Source: SIAJ01 sp036266155
GTDB taxonomy: Bacteria > Planctomycetota > Planctomycetia > Gemmatales > Gemmataceae
Reading direction: 5' to 3'
DNA length: 36,271 nucleotides
Assembly: GCA_036266155.1 (NCBI GenBank)
Contig: DATANR010000130.1
Span: 1-36,271 of the forward strand
Part shown: positions 15,368-24,458 of the stretch, piece by piece
Position numbering within the stretch: position 1 is the stretch's first letter
Layout of the letters: each line of letters opens with the position of its first letter
Position numbers and translations under genes: made by a program
Notes under the pieces: model-generated
Told to the model about the DNA's origin: nothing
What the model saw: only the letters and a program-made list of their open reading frames with translations
The model's database searches: none

Positions 15368-15666
15368 TGGGTCGGTCCGTCCGCGGGGATCAGCGGCCGT
15401 TCGCCGGACCAGATGCGGTTTTCGTTCAGCGCCGCCAGAATGTCGTAGCCGCCGTCATCATCAGGCAGGAGTTTCGTGGCCTCCAACCATTCAGCAATCG
15501 TGGAAGCTCCCTCAAGTCGCGCGGTGATTTCGTCGTCGGCAATCAATTCGGGGCCTTGCGTCGCTGTCGCCAAAGTCACGTCGACGGTTTCCCCCTGTGC
15601 AAGCGCAAGCGGGCGGTCCGGGCGGAGCATACCGTTCAGATAGACAGCGCGAACAGTCATGGTCAT
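15364..15666 (-). CDS. AF2212-like antitoxin (VapB partner)
   Basis: A 100-residue protein. The ATG at 15666 follows a GGAG site by 8 bases; another in-frame ATG is two codons on. The opening TVRAVYLNGMLRPDRPLALA followed by GETVDVTL is the short beta domain of AF2212-like (DUF104) antitoxins, which bind DNA and their PIN toxin. The C-terminal LPDDDGGYDILAALNENR is the toxin-wrapping tail common in planctomycete members. Its stop overlaps the toxin start (ATGA at 15364-15367), the standard coupled arrangement. Such operons are normally autoregulated by the antitoxin. Confidence 0.85.
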   Translation of the reverse strand: MTMTVRAVYLNGMLRPDRPLALAQGETVDVTLATATQGPELIADDEITARLEGASTIAEWLEATKLLPDDDGGYDILAALNENRIWSGERPLIPADGPTQ

Positions 15667-15756
15667 GGGAGGCACTCCGCCAAGATAACGAGAGGAACAG
15701 CTCGTTGCCGTCACTTTAGCTTTTGGCAGCGGGCCTCTCAAGAGGGTTGCGGCCGC

Positions 15757-17157
15757 TCACTTCCCCACAATCACTTTCCACGCATCCGCGAGTGCATCGG
15801 GCATCGCATAGATGTCGAGGGCCGTGATCAAGATCGCCGACGTCCAGCCGATGGCGAGCAGGAACCAACCGTTGCGGAACTGGCCCATCCGTTTCCGCGA
15901 GCTGGTGAAATGCAGGAGCGGGAACATCGCGAGCGGCAGTTGCATGGCGAGCACGACCTGGCTTAACAGCAATAGGTCGGTGATGCTCCGGTCGCCGCGT
16001 AGGCCAATTAATAGCAATGCCGGAACAATTGCGACCAGCCGCGTCGCGAGCCGACGGACCCAGGGCCGCACTTTCCAACGCAGGAAGCCTTCCATCACGA
16101 CCTGTCCCGCCATGGTGCCCGTGATCGTGCTGCTCTGGCCGCTCGCCAAGAGGGCGACGGCGAACAACACGCTCGCGGCTGCCACACCCATCAGCGGACT
16201 CAGGGTGAGATGCGCCAGCTTGATCCAGTCGGGGTCCTCCTGGTCGGGCGAGACCGGAATCTCATTGCCATAAAACGTCATGGCGCCAAGCACCAAAATC
16301 GCCGCGTTGACCAGGAAGGCGACCGACAGGGCCGCGACCGCGTCAATGGTGTTGAAGCGAATGGCCCGGCGAATCGCGGGTGGTTCGTTGCTGAGTCGGC
16401 GCGATTGCACGAGGGCCGAGTGCAAGTACAGGTTGTGCGGCATCACCGTCGCGCCGATGATGCCGATCGCGACGACGATCATCCCTTCCTGTCGAAAGCC
16501 TGGACGTAAGAGAGCGCTGCCCATCTCGCCGAAATCGGGATGCGTTTGCGGCAGGATGAAAATCTCAGCGAAGTAACAGCCGCCGATCGTCGCCACGAGA
16601 ACCAAAATCAACGCCTCGATAAAGCGCATCCCCATGCCTTGCAAGGCGAGCAGAAACAGCACGTCGAAGGCGGTGATAACGACGGCCCCGAAGAGCGGTA
16701 TCTGCGGAAACAGCATGTTGATGGCGATCGCGCTGCCGAGCACCTCGGCGAGATCACACGCCGCAATCGCGGCTTCGCACAGCAGCCAGTTCGGAATGCG
16801 CGACCAGCTTGGGTAGAAGTCGCGACAGGCTTGTGCGAGATCCTTTCCCGTCACGACGCCAAGTCGCGCTGACAGGATCTGCATGATGACGGCCATGAAG
16901 CTCGAAAGCGCCACGACCCAGAGCAGGTTGTACTTGAATTGAGCGCCGGCCTTTAGATCGGTCGCCCAGTTGCCCGGATCCATGTAGCCGACGCTGACGA
17001 GGAACGCCGGGCCGACGAACGCCCGCCAGTTCTTCCAGAATCCCGCGCCACTTGAAGGCACCGGAACCGTCGAATGAAGACCTTCCAGCGACCGACCATG
17101 GCCCGCGGACAGATTGAGACTACGGTCCATGGCGGGACTGACGACAGCGGCACTCAT
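15757..17157 (-). CDS. mntH: Nramp family Mn2+/Fe2+ transporter
   Basis: A 466-residue membrane protein with about eleven hydrophobic segments. Nramp metal-site motifs are intact: DPGN at residues 60-63 in TM1 and MPHN at 239-242 in TM6 (GATVMPHNLYLHS). ASGQSSTITGTMAGQ in the second half is also characteristic. It imports divalent metal with protons across the cytoplasmic membrane. The N-terminal 40 residues before TM1 are longer than in E. coli MntH. An imperfect DtxR/MntR-like palindrome overlaps the predicted promoter immediately upstream, so repression by Mn or Fe is likely. No regulator gene is in the window. Confidence 0.93.
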   Translation of the reverse strand: MSAAVVSPAMDRSLNLSAGHGRSLEGLHSTVPVPSSGAGFWKNWRAFVGPAFLVSVGYMDPGNWATDLKAGAQFKYNLLWVVALSSFMAVIMQILSARLGVVTGKDLAQACRDFYPSWSRIPNWLLCEAAIAACDLAEVLGSAIAINMLFPQIPLFGAVVITAFDVLFLLALQGMGMRFIEALILVLVATIGGCYFAEIFILPQTHPDFGEMGSALLRPGFRQEGMIVVAIGIIGATVMPHNLYLHSALVQSRRLSNEPPAIRRAIRFNTIDAVAALSVAFLVNAAILVLGAMTFYGNEIPVSPDQEDPDWIKLAHLTLSPLMGVAAASVLFAVALLASGQSSTITGTMAGQVVMEGFLRWKVRPWVRRLATRLVAIVPALLLIGLRGDRSITDLLLLSQVVLAMQLPLAMFPLLHFTSSRKRMGQFRNGWFLLAIGWTSAILITALDIYAMPDALADAWKVIVGK

Positions 17158-17163
17158 GATGAA

Positions 17164-17194
17164 TTAGTTTAGACTAATCAATTTGAATAGGCAA
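17164..17194 (-). promoter_or_regulatory. mntH promoter with DtxR/MntR-like operator
   Basis: On the minus strand TTGCCT (17189-17194) and TAAACT (17166-17171) are 17 bases apart, a good -35/-10 pair. An imperfect 19-base palindrome with core TTTAGACTAA (17164-17182) covers the -10. Its layout resembles the DtxR/IdeR/MntR box. The ATG lies 8 bases after the -10, so the mRNA would be leaderless or nearly so; no ribosome site is present. Confidence 0.55.
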
Positions 17195-17373
17195 GGCTAT
17201 TTGGCCAAGAATCAATCGAGAAGGGCTATGCATCAAAGCCGGCGTGTGAAACGAATTGAACGCCGCCGAAGCGTGAATGCAGCATGCGCGGCACCTTTTC
17301 GGGGGTCTATTGCGCTAGTATTTTGCACTTCGCGTTTTCAACCCATCTCCTTAGTTGCTAATGACATGTGTCC

Positions 17374-17435
17374 AAAAAAATGAGCAGAGATTGCCAACCA
17401 TAGGGAGGGGGTGGCAACCTTTGTTGGCAATCTCT
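17374..17435 (-). terminator. Terminator after the histidine kinase gene
   Basis: A perfect 13-base inverted repeat (17386-17398, AGAGATTGCCAAC, with 17423-17435) is followed on the minus strand by GCTCA and seven T (A run at 17374-17380). It lies about 95 bases after the kinase stop. The rest of 17158-17527 holds the mntH promoter and no credible gene. Confidence 0.6.
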
Positions 17436-17527
17436 CCCTTTGAGCCGCAACGGAACTTGGCAAGTTCATTACAAAGTGCTCGAGCCAGGCGTGGCAAAAA
17501 GTTGGCGATCTTGGCGACCTTACCCGC

Positions 17528-18286
17528 CTAATCATCCAGCGTCCGCAACGGCAGCTTCACCGTGAACGTCGAGCCCTTGCCGACGACGCTCTCGACGCGG
17601 ATGCGACCGTGATGTTGCTCGATGATCTGCCGACACACGCTGAGGCCGAGACCGGTGCCGCCGTGGCCGTGTTCGTCGGGATCCTTGGTCGTGTAGAAGG
17701 GTTCGAAGATGAGTCGGAGCTGATCGGGTGGGATGCCCACACCCGTATCGGCGAGGCGTACCTCGGCCATGCCGGCTTCCAGGTTCTCGCGGATGTCGAC
17801 ACGCAATCGCCCACCGGTTTGCATGGCCTGGCGTGCGTTGATGACGAGGTTGATCAGGATCTGTTCGATTTGTCCCGCGATGACCGGCACGATCGGCCGT
17901 GCGTGGTAGCGGCGATCGATCTGAATGCGGTGCTTGCTCAAGTCCTTCTCGGTGAGCATCAGCACTTCTTCGACGAGTCGCACGAGATCGACGTCGTCGC
18001 GGCGATGCGACTGATTGCGTGCAAAGCCGAGCATGCCGCTGACGATGGTCGCCGCTCGCTGGCCGCCCTTGAGGATTTTTTCGAACGCTTGCTTCTGACC
18101 CGGTTCCGTCGCGCCCTTCAAACCGAGCTTCGCGTAGTTGATGATGGTGGTCAGGATGTTGTTGAACTCGTGGGCGACGCTCGACGCCAGGGCGCCGACG
18201 CTCGAGAGCCGCTGGGCCTGGAGAAGTTGCTGACGCAGGAAGTCCATTTCGTCGATCGGGGGCGCCATCAACTCGGGGCCGGGCAT
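17528..18286 (-). CDS. Soluble sensor histidine kinase
   Basis: A 252-residue protein. I chose the ATG at 18286 because GGAG lies 8 bases before it; the longer frame starting at 18589 overlaps the phosphatase gene and is low in complexity. The dimerisation/phosphoacceptor helix carries H39 in SSVAHEFNNIL (HisKA). The ATPase domain has the N box INLVINARQAM, the G1 box DTGVGIPP, the F box FEPFYTTKD and the G2 box GTGLGL. There is no membrane segment and no PAS or GAF domain, so the input must come through a short N-terminus or a partner. The family phosphorylates a response regulator; none is encoded nearby. It lies downstream of the phosphatase gene on the same strand. Confidence 0.9.
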   Translation of the reverse strand: MPGPELMAPPIDEMDFLRQQLLQAQRLSSVGALASSVAHEFNNILTTIINYAKLGLKGATEPGQKQAFEKILKGGQRAATIVSGMLGFARNQSHRRDDVDLVRLVEEVLMLTEKDLSKHRIQIDRRYHARPIVPVIAGQIEQILINLVINARQAMQTGGRLRVDIRENLEAGMAEVRLADTGVGIPPDQLRLIFEPFYTTKDPDEHGHGGTGLGLSVCRQIIEQHHGRIRVESVVGKGSTFTVKLPLRTLDD

Positions 18287-18410
18287 GAGGTCGTCTCCGG
18301 TGCGCGGGAAGGCGCTGCCGGGGAGTGGTATCGGCCGGTCCGATCCGGCCACTTCATCGGAACTGCACGACGCGTGTGCGGGAAATGGGCGTGGATGCGA
18401 CCGGGCAAGC

Positions 18411-19085
18411 TCAAGGGGCGGCTGGGTTGCCGGCGCGGGGTCGATGATCGGTTTCCGCCTCGGCATTGATCCTTCGCACCTCATCCGCCACGTAGCCAAT
18501 CCGCATTGCCTGCCACCCATACCCGGACCGCGCCACCTCGCTGATCGAGGCATTCGCGATGCGTCCAAGACGGAGCCAGTCGGCCGCATTATACCCCTTG
18601 AGCACGCTCAACAAGAGGACGCGAATCACAATCCCGTGTGCGACGATCGCAAGCATTTTTCCCTGGTTTTCCAGGGTTACCCGGTCCCACACCGGCAGCA
18701 CGCGTTCGCGCATTTGATCGAACGATTCCATTCCCGGCGGAGCATACCAAGTCTCCCCGGCAACCCATCTTGCCAACGTGTCGGGCCAGACGCCGAACTC
18801 ACCCTGGATCGGCGTTCCCTGCATGTCGCCGACTTTACGCTCGTGCAACATCGGTTCGATCTGGACAGGTAGTCCGGTGGCGCGTGCGATCTCTTCGACC
18901 GTCTTGCGCGCCCGCAGCATGTTTGACGACACGAGGACGTCCGGCTTCAGCGCCGCGACGACGGGTCCGAGCGCTGCCGCCTGGGCGTAGCCGTGCGGCC
19001 CCAAGTCGATGTCGGATTCGAAGCCGTGAAAGACATTGGGCCGAGCCGTCTCGGCATGACGGATGAGCAAGACGCGCGTTGACAA
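18411..19085 (-). CDS. Histidine phosphatase (phosphoglycerate mutase-like)
   Basis: A 224-residue protein. A TTG start at 19085 is supported by a GGAGG site 9 bases upstream and by the family motif starting directly after it, TRVLLIRHAET with the phosphate-accepting His at residue 10. The second catalytic His is in VAHGIVIR. LVSSNMLRARKTVEEIA and ERKVGDMQG also fit branch-1 phosphatases. Substrates across this family range from phosphoglycerate to cobalamin precursors and cannot be assigned. The C-terminal tail is Pro/Ala/Arg-rich and probably disordered. The gene is divergent from the S41-like gene. Confidence 0.85.
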   Translation of the reverse strand: MSTRVLLIRHAETARPNVFHGFESDIDLGPHGYAQAAALGPVVAALKPDVLVSSNMLRARKTVEEIARATGLPVQIEPMLHERKVGDMQGTPIQGEFGVWPDTLARWVAGETWYAPPGMESFDQMRERVLPVWDRVTLENQGKMLAIVAHGIVIRVLLLSVLKGYNAADWLRLGRIANASISEVARSGYGWQAMRIGYVADEVRRINAEAETDHRPRAGNPAAP

Positions 19086-19177
19086 GAACACCCCTCCGCC
19101 CTGTTTTCCCCTTCCCCGCGAATGCCATTCTGTTTTACCATGCCTCACAGCAATCGCCACCAACGGAGAACGCGCCG

Positions 19178-20737
19178 ATGCCGTGGAAGCGGGCTGCAAT
19201 CGCCGTCCTCGTCTTGACGGACGTTGCGTTCTCGGCGCCACGCGTCGCGGGCCCGCCGTTCGGGGCCTTGGTGGTGGGCTCACAATTCGCCGACCATGTC
19301 GATGCCGCAGTCAAGATCGTTGCCCGCGAGTACGTCCGACCGGTCGCCATCAATGACTTGCTCGTAGCCGCCGTTGAAGCCCTGTACGACACGGCCCGCC
19401 GACCGCGCCCCGTTATCCTGCTTCGCGATCTGAAGGCGGCCAAATCGGAGGCGGAGTACCTCGCACTTCTGAAGGAAGCTCGTGCATCCCTCCACGACGT
19501 GCCCGAACTCGCCGACGGTCGCGATCTAATGTGCGCGATCGCCGCGTTCACGCCGATTCTGGATCCGCATACGATGCTGATGTCAAATGCGACATTCAAC
19601 GGGACCGTGACGACGACGGAATTCGGCTTTGAGTTCGAAGGCGAGGCGCAGGCCGCGCGGCCGCGCCGCGGCCGGCGTGACGACGTGATACCCGATGAGG
19701 AGGCCGCCGGGTATGTTGTTCCGCCCTTGCCCTTCCGCGTCGCCAACGTGAAGCCCGGCAGCCCCGCTCAGACAGCCGGCTTGCGTCCTGGCGACATGGT
19801 CCGCCAGATCGATGGCATCGCGGCGGATGTGAATTCCGCGAGCAAGGCCTTCGCCGCGCTCCATGGTGCCGGGCCTGACAAGTCCGATCCCGCCGTGCAT
19901 CATCTGGTCGTCGATCGCGAAGGCAATCCCGAGTTGCGCTTGCGAATTGAGCATCGGAGCTTCAAGACCGAGTCGTTGTTTGGCGTTACTCGTCGGCGCG
20001 ACAATTCCTGGAACTACTGGATCGATTACGATCGACGCATTGCCTACGTTCGCCTCGGCGGCATTGAAACCGACTCTGGCGATCAGCTTTCGGAGTTGCT
20101 GCACGACCTCGGCACGATTCACGGCCTCATCTTCGACCTGCGTTGGTGTCCGGGCGGCTACATCGATCCGGCGACGCAGATCGCCAGCATCTTCTTGCCG
20201 AAGGGAACCATTGCGAAGGTGAAGTACCGGAACGAAGAGCGCGGCGGCAACTCGGAGATCCATGCGGACGGCGGACTTATTCGCTACAAGGCCGGCGACT
20301 ATCCCGTGTTATTGCTTGTCAACGGCGAAACGACGGGCGGTGGTGAATTGATCGCGGCAGCGCTCAAGGACAATGGCCGGGCCATCGTCGCGGGCACGCG
20401 GACCTTCGGCAAGGCGAGCATTCAGTGGACGATGTCGATTCAGGGCTTGCCGGGATACCAGTTCAAACTCACCGGCGGCATGTACACGCGGCCGAACGGC
20501 AAGAACCTGCAACGCTTTCCCGATTCGAAACCAACCGACGACTGGGGCGTACGCCCGGACCCCGATTTTGAACTGCCCACCAGCGCCGACCTGGCCCGCA
20601 AGCTCAAAGAACTCCATCAACTGTATGCGTTGCGTCCGGGCGACAGCCGTGAGGCTTTGGACCTCGACGACCCGGCGGCCGACCCACAACGATTGCGCGC
20701 TCTCAAACTCTTGCGCGAGTCGATCAAGGACAATTAA
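19178..20737 (+). CDS. S41 peptidase-like secreted protein, serine missing
   Basis: A 519-residue protein with a signal peptide (AAIAVLVLTDVAFSAP). The ATG at 19178 follows GGAG at 19165-19168; the frame open from 19079 has no such site. A helical domain (about 30-150) precedes a PDZ domain (about 185-265; VKPGSPAQTAGLRPGDMVRQ) and a C-terminal-processing-protease (S41) core. In S41 enzymes the nucleophile is the middle Ser of SASASE, 25 residues before the Lys in FGK. Here the block is NGETTGGGE (382-390) and the Lys is K412 in TFGKASIQ, so the nucleophile position is G387, with two Thr just before it. The protein may be a non-catalytic relative or use a Thr. Confidence 0.85.
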   Translation: MPWKRAAIAVLVLTDVAFSAPRVAGPPFGALVVGSQFADHVDAAVKIVAREYVRPVAINDLLVAAVEALYDTARRPRPVILLRDLKAAKSEAEYLALLKEARASLHDVPELADGRDLMCAIAAFTPILDPHTMLMSNATFNGTVTTTEFGFEFEGEAQAARPRRGRRDDVIPDEEAAGYVVPPLPFRVANVKPGSPAQTAGLRPGDMVRQIDGIAADVNSASKAFAALHGAGPDKSDPAVHHLVVDREGNPELRLRIEHRSFKTESLFGVTRRRDNSWNYWIDYDRRIAYVRLGGIETDSGDQLSELLHDLGTIHGLIFDLRWCPGGYIDPATQIASIFLPKGTIAKVKYRNEERGGNSEIHADGGLIRYKAGDYPVLLLVNGETTGGGELIAAALKDNGRAIVAGTRTFGKASIQWTMSIQGLPGYQFKLTGGMYTRPNGKNLQRFPDSKPTDDWGVRPDPDFELPTSADLARKLKELHQLYALRPGDSREALDLDDPAADPQRLRALKLLRESIKDN

Positions 20738-20750
20738 GTGAGCGGATCGA

Positions 20751-22277
20751 CTATTTCTCCGCGTCGTCCTTGTAGTTGAGCGGTGACAATGCGCGGCGAA
20801 GAATCTCACGCATCACTTCGACGTCGGCCGGCTTTTCCGTAAACAGCTCGAACTGCATTGCTGCCTGGCGCACGAACATCTCGACGCCCGTCACCGTTTG
20901 ACAGCCACGGGCCTTGGCTTCTTTGATCAGAAGCGTTTGTTCGGGATTGTAGACGGCGTCGAACACAACCATTCCGGGCCGCAAGAAGCCGCCGTGCAGC
21001 GGCGTCTCATCAAGATTGGGATGCATGCCGATCGGCGTGCAGTTGACGACGATCTGGCAATCGAGATTGTGGCGTGCCGCCCATTCGACCGCCTTGCCAT
21101 GCACTTCGTTGGCCAGCCGATCCGCACGATCGAGCGTGCGGCCCACAATCCAGATCGGTGTAGCGCCGGCTCGGTGCAGCGCATGCGCAATCGCACGTGC
21201 GGCGCCACCGGTGCCCAGAATCATCGCGCCGCATTCCTTGATTTCCTTGCGCTTGCCCTCTTCGATCGGCATGTTGCGGCACAGTCCCTCTAGCGCCGCT
21301 TCGTAGTCAGTATTGAAGGCGTGGAATCCATCCGGGCGCTTGACGAGCGTATTGGCCGCTCCCGTCTCACGCACTCGTTCGTCGGCCGTGACCGCGAGCG
21401 CCGCGGCCTGTTCCTTGTGCGGGATCGTCACGCTGTAGCCACTGACGGGCAGGGCATCGAACGCCTGGATCGACTCGGCGAGTTCGCCACGCGGCACGCG
21501 GAACGGCAGATACATCGCGTTCATGCCAGTCTCGCGGAACATCAGATTGTGCAGTGCCGGGCTGAACGAGTGCGACACCGGATCGCCGATCACGCCGTAA
21601 ACGGCCGTCTCGTTGTTCATCGTCCCGACCTGGAAGTAGCGCTTTACTTCTTCCAGGGACGGCAGGCCCGGCGCGATGCCGCGTTCCTTGTTGAACGCGG
21701 CATACATGAAGGGCGCGCCGTACTTGAGCGACAGGATGCGACTCGGGAACCCCATCTCACCCATGCAATGGCCGACGGTCGGCCTCTTGGCATTGCGAAT
21801 CAGGTTCAAGACAGCCAGGCAGTCCTTGGGATGTTGCGCCATCGTCACGATCTTGAGCACGTCCGCATCCTGCTGCGTCATCTCCTCGTAGATCGATTCG
21901 AGGTCGTCTGGCGTTTCGTTGAAGTTGTGGTAGCTGACGATCCGCTTGATGTTGCGGAAGCGCTTGATTTCGTTGGCGACGTCGGTTTCGAGGTCGACCC
22001 AGTCGAAGCCCGCGACATGGGCCTGGCGGAGCATCATTTTCCGCTCGTCCTCGGAGCCCTTCCAGCGACCGCCCTCAGTGTGCCGGCGAATGGTGGCGAC
22101 CCAGGGACATTTCTTGTTGGGCAGCAAGCGCTTGAAGTCGACGGCCTTGGCCATGAAATCGAGCCGCAACTCGAGGAACTTGGCCCCGCGATTGACGGCC
22201 TCCTCCAATTCGATCTGGACCATCTTGTGGCGTGTGCGCGCAATGATGACGCAAACGCGGTCCACACCCAACGACAT
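20751..22277 (-). CDS. aroDE: Bifunctional 3-dehydroquinate dehydratase/shikimate dehydrogenase
   Basis: A 508-residue fused enzyme doing two consecutive shikimate-pathway steps: type I dehydration of 3-dehydroquinate, then NADPH-dependent reduction of 3-dehydroshikimate. The ATG at 22277 follows GGAG by 6 bases; upstream ATGs (22301, 22337) add only low-complexity residues. The type I DHQase half (1-220) has the catalytic His in SYHNF (H117) and the Schiff-base Lys in LKIVT (K142). The AroE half (225-500) has the substrate loop VIGDPVSHSFSP, catalytic K288 in TIPHKE, NTDY near 322, and the NADP site GTGGAARA. Fused AroDE is known from plants, chlamydiae and planctomycetes. Confidence 0.95.
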   Translation of the reverse strand: MSLGVDRVCVIIARTRHKMVQIELEEAVNRGAKFLELRLDFMAKAVDFKRLLPNKKCPWVATIRRHTEGGRWKGSEDERKMMLRQAHVAGFDWVDLETDVANEIKRFRNIKRIVSYHNFNETPDDLESIYEEMTQQDADVLKIVTMAQHPKDCLAVLNLIRNAKRPTVGHCMGEMGFPSRILSLKYGAPFMYAAFNKERGIAPGLPSLEEVKRYFQVGTMNNETAVYGVIGDPVSHSFSPALHNLMFRETGMNAMYLPFRVPRGELAESIQAFDALPVSGYSVTIPHKEQAAALAVTADERVRETGAANTLVKRPDGFHAFNTDYEAALEGLCRNMPIEEGKRKEIKECGAMILGTGGAARAIAHALHRAGATPIWIVGRTLDRADRLANEVHGKAVEWAARHNLDCQIVVNCTPIGMHPNLDETPLHGGFLRPGMVVFDAVYNPEQTLLIKEAKARGCQTVTGVEMFVRQAAMQFELFTEKPADVEVMREILRRALSPLNYKDDAEK

Positions 22278-22444
22278 GAGCGGCTCCGGGGGCGAGTCCA
22301 TGCGGTCCAATCTAGTCGCTGGGGGGTAGCGTCGCAATGGGGACCAGTGACGAACCGCGGACGATTAACTTTGGATTACTTTGCAAAATCGGTAGGTTCG
22401 CAAAGGGGTTGGGCGATTCTTAACGCAACGATTCGGCGAGACGG

Positions 22445-24235
22445 TCAAACCCGTCCCTCGCGTTCGAACCGTCGCCCGGCGGCCATGAAGAACGCCCACG
22501 CCAAGAATGCGTACAACCCGATCCCGAGCAGCGACGGCCAAACATCAAGGATCGAGACCACCGTCCCATCTCGCCATTCGCCAGTCCGGTAGTCGTAGCC
22601 GGAATGGTCGTTTTCCGACAGGCGGAAGGCCAACTCGGACCAAGCCAGCGCCGGATTCAGCGCTCGGTCCCAAACGGGCGGCTCCGGCTTCTCGAGTTTC
22701 GCAGTAAACATGCGCCGCGCGGACCGCTCCATCTCATAGGCCACCTCCGCCCCAAGAAATGTTCCGCCAACCCAGATCCCGACGATGAGGAGCCACAGGC
22801 CGGAGGCGCGCTGAACGGTCGGAGCCCGGACCGAGAGCCATAGCCCGAAGCTCGCCGCACAAGCGATATACGCGAATGCTGCAACGAGCAACGGCACGAC
22901 GGCCCAGTACGACAGTCCCTCGGCCAGAACACCCACCAGAGGAATCGCTCCGGTTCCGATGGCGATGCCGCGCGCCTTAGACAGGCTGCCGATCCACTTG
23001 GCCCACAGGATCTCGCGCCGCGGCCGCGGGACCGTCAGCAGGTCGGTCAGCGTCTCCTGCTGGCGCTCCCGGGCGACGCTGCCTGCCGCGTTCAGACCGA
23101 CCATCAGGGCCATGAGTGCGACCAGCGCGCCGCCGCCCCAGCGGATCAGATCGTTCATGCTCTTGAGTACATCTTCCTGCTGGCCGATGACCATCGCCCA
23201 GCAGACGATCGTCGCGACCGACGACACGCACAGCCAAACAACCCAGGGCACCAGGGCCAGCGATCGGACAAACCGGGTTGTCTGCCCACTGAGGTTTAAC
23301 TCCTTCCACAAGAGCGGCGAGCCATCTGGCACGGGCGGGTGTTGTTCCCACTTCTGCGGCCGATGCTTGGGTGCGGCATGTTGGCGGGCGGCAAAATAAC
23401 TCAGGTGCCGAAGTTTGCGACAGGCCCGCACAATTCCGGCCTGGCCGATGACGCACATGACGATCAAGTGAAACGCGAAGGCGAGGAGCATCGCGATCAA
23501 GACGGCCTCGTTCGAGGATCCACTGGAAGCCGGGTTCGGCGTCGCGGCCGTCCCCAATTGAACGCGTGCGTACGCTTGCTGGGCATTGGCCATCGCGACA
23601 ATTACGCCGAATGGACAAGTGCAAACTGGCAGGATCAAGGCGACGGCCGACCAGAAATACGATCGGGTCAGCGCTTTGCGCAGCGAAGGAGCGCCGACGG
23701 CGCAAGCGGCGCTGATACCCGACACGGCCCAGATTTCCGCGACAATCACCAACGAACCCAGAGCAACGAACAACACATCGACACCGCCCCAAAACTGCGT
23801 CGCGGCCAGGACCGGCCAGCCGACCAGAACCACACCGAACACGAGCAACAAGCGCGGCCACAATTTGCCGAGGATGATCTCGCGCGGCCGCAGGTCGGTG
23901 GCGAGCAAGAATTCAAGCGTCCGCCGTTCGGTCTCTTCCACGATCGAGCCGGCTACAAACAACGGCGTTAGGATTAGCACGACGGCCGCCTGCACGAGCA
24001 GCAGAGCGACAGAGAAATCCTGGCCAAACTCGGCGAGCAGCGCCTGGATGCGTCCGGGCGAATGGCGTTCGAGATCCTCAGGGAAGGCGGCGAGATAGGT
24101 AATCAACAGTGCGGTGAACAGGAGCAAGCCGACAAGCAGGCGAGCGACCGTCGGCGTCCCGCGCCGGGCGAGGCGCGTCAGTTCCCAGCCGGCAATAGCC
24201 CCGCCCCAGCGCGGCGGGCTCGAAGGGCGCGGCAC
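22445..24235 (-). CDS. Double-length ABC-2 type permease
   Basis: A 596-residue membrane protein starting at a GTG (24235) with GGAG 7 bases before it. It is two ABC-2 permease units in tandem. In each unit an early membrane helix is followed by the same cytoplasmic loop: EETERRTLEFLLATDLRPREIILGK in the first half and RERQQETLTDLLTVPRPRREILWAK in the second. This loop normally contacts the ATPase. The first half has about six membrane segments and the second about six. No ATP-binding gene is adjacent, so it must use one encoded elsewhere. The substrate is unknown. Tandem fusions of this kind occur in planctomycetes. Confidence 0.85.
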   Translation of the reverse strand: MPRPSSPPRWGGAIAGWELTRLARRGTPTVARLLVGLLLFTALLITYLAAFPEDLERHSPGRIQALLAEFGQDFSVALLLVQAAVVLILTPLFVAGSIVEETERRTLEFLLATDLRPREIILGKLWPRLLLVFGVVLVGWPVLAATQFWGGVDVLFVALGSLVIVAEIWAVSGISAACAVGAPSLRKALTRSYFWSAVALILPVCTCPFGVIVAMANAQQAYARVQLGTAATPNPASSGSSNEAVLIAMLLAFAFHLIVMCVIGQAGIVRACRKLRHLSYFAARQHAAPKHRPQKWEQHPPVPDGSPLLWKELNLSGQTTRFVRSLALVPWVVWLCVSSVATIVCWAMVIGQQEDVLKSMNDLIRWGGGALVALMALMVGLNAAGSVARERQQETLTDLLTVPRPRREILWAKWIGSLSKARGIAIGTGAIPLVGVLAEGLSYWAVVPLLVAAFAYIACAASFGLWLSVRAPTVQRASGLWLLIVGIWVGGTFLGAEVAYEMERSARRMFTAKLEKPEPPVWDRALNPALAWSELAFRLSENDHSGYDYRTGEWRDGTVVSILDVWPSLLGIGLYAFLAWAFFMAAGRRFEREGRV

Positions 24236-24372
24236 AATGTGACTCCACCAGGGTCGGGGGCAAGATAGGACCGCGCGTGCGCCACGGCGAACTTGAATCG
24301 AGCGAAGCAGTCCTGTACTCTGTCCACTGAACCCGACCCCAGTTGACGGTCTCCGTTCGACACGGGTTCATT

Positions 24373-24447
24373 CGGGCTGTAGCGCAGCTTGGCTAGCGCG
24401 CCTGCTTGGGGTGCAGGAGGTCGTGGGTTCAAATCCCGCCAGCCCGA
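24373..24447 (+). tRNA. tRNA-Pro (anticodon GGG)
   Basis: A complete cloverleaf: acceptor CGGGCTG with CAGCCCG, D stem GCGC/GCGC, anticodon stem CCTGC/GCAGG around loop TTGGGGT (anticodon GGG), T stem GTGGG/CCCGC with loop TTCAAAT, and discriminator A. C1-G72 is typical of bacterial tRNA-Pro. CCA is not encoded. An integrase gene follows 172 bases later, so the 3' end is the likely attachment site of the element. Confidence 0.97.
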
Positions 24448-24458
24448 TCCTTCTCAAA

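Noticed and set aside
17183..17383. A 66-codon plus-strand ORF between mntH and the kinase
   Set aside because: It starts inside the mntH promoter region and has no ribosome site or recognisable sequence.
4051..17435. CRISPR array, considered because of the many short repeats
   Set aside because: The repeats are inverted, of different families and far apart; there is no regular spacing and no cas gene.
18287..18589. N-terminal extension of the histidine kinase up to 18589
   Set aside because: It overlaps the end of the phosphatase gene, is Pro/Arg-rich, and a good ribosome site lies before the ATG at 18286.
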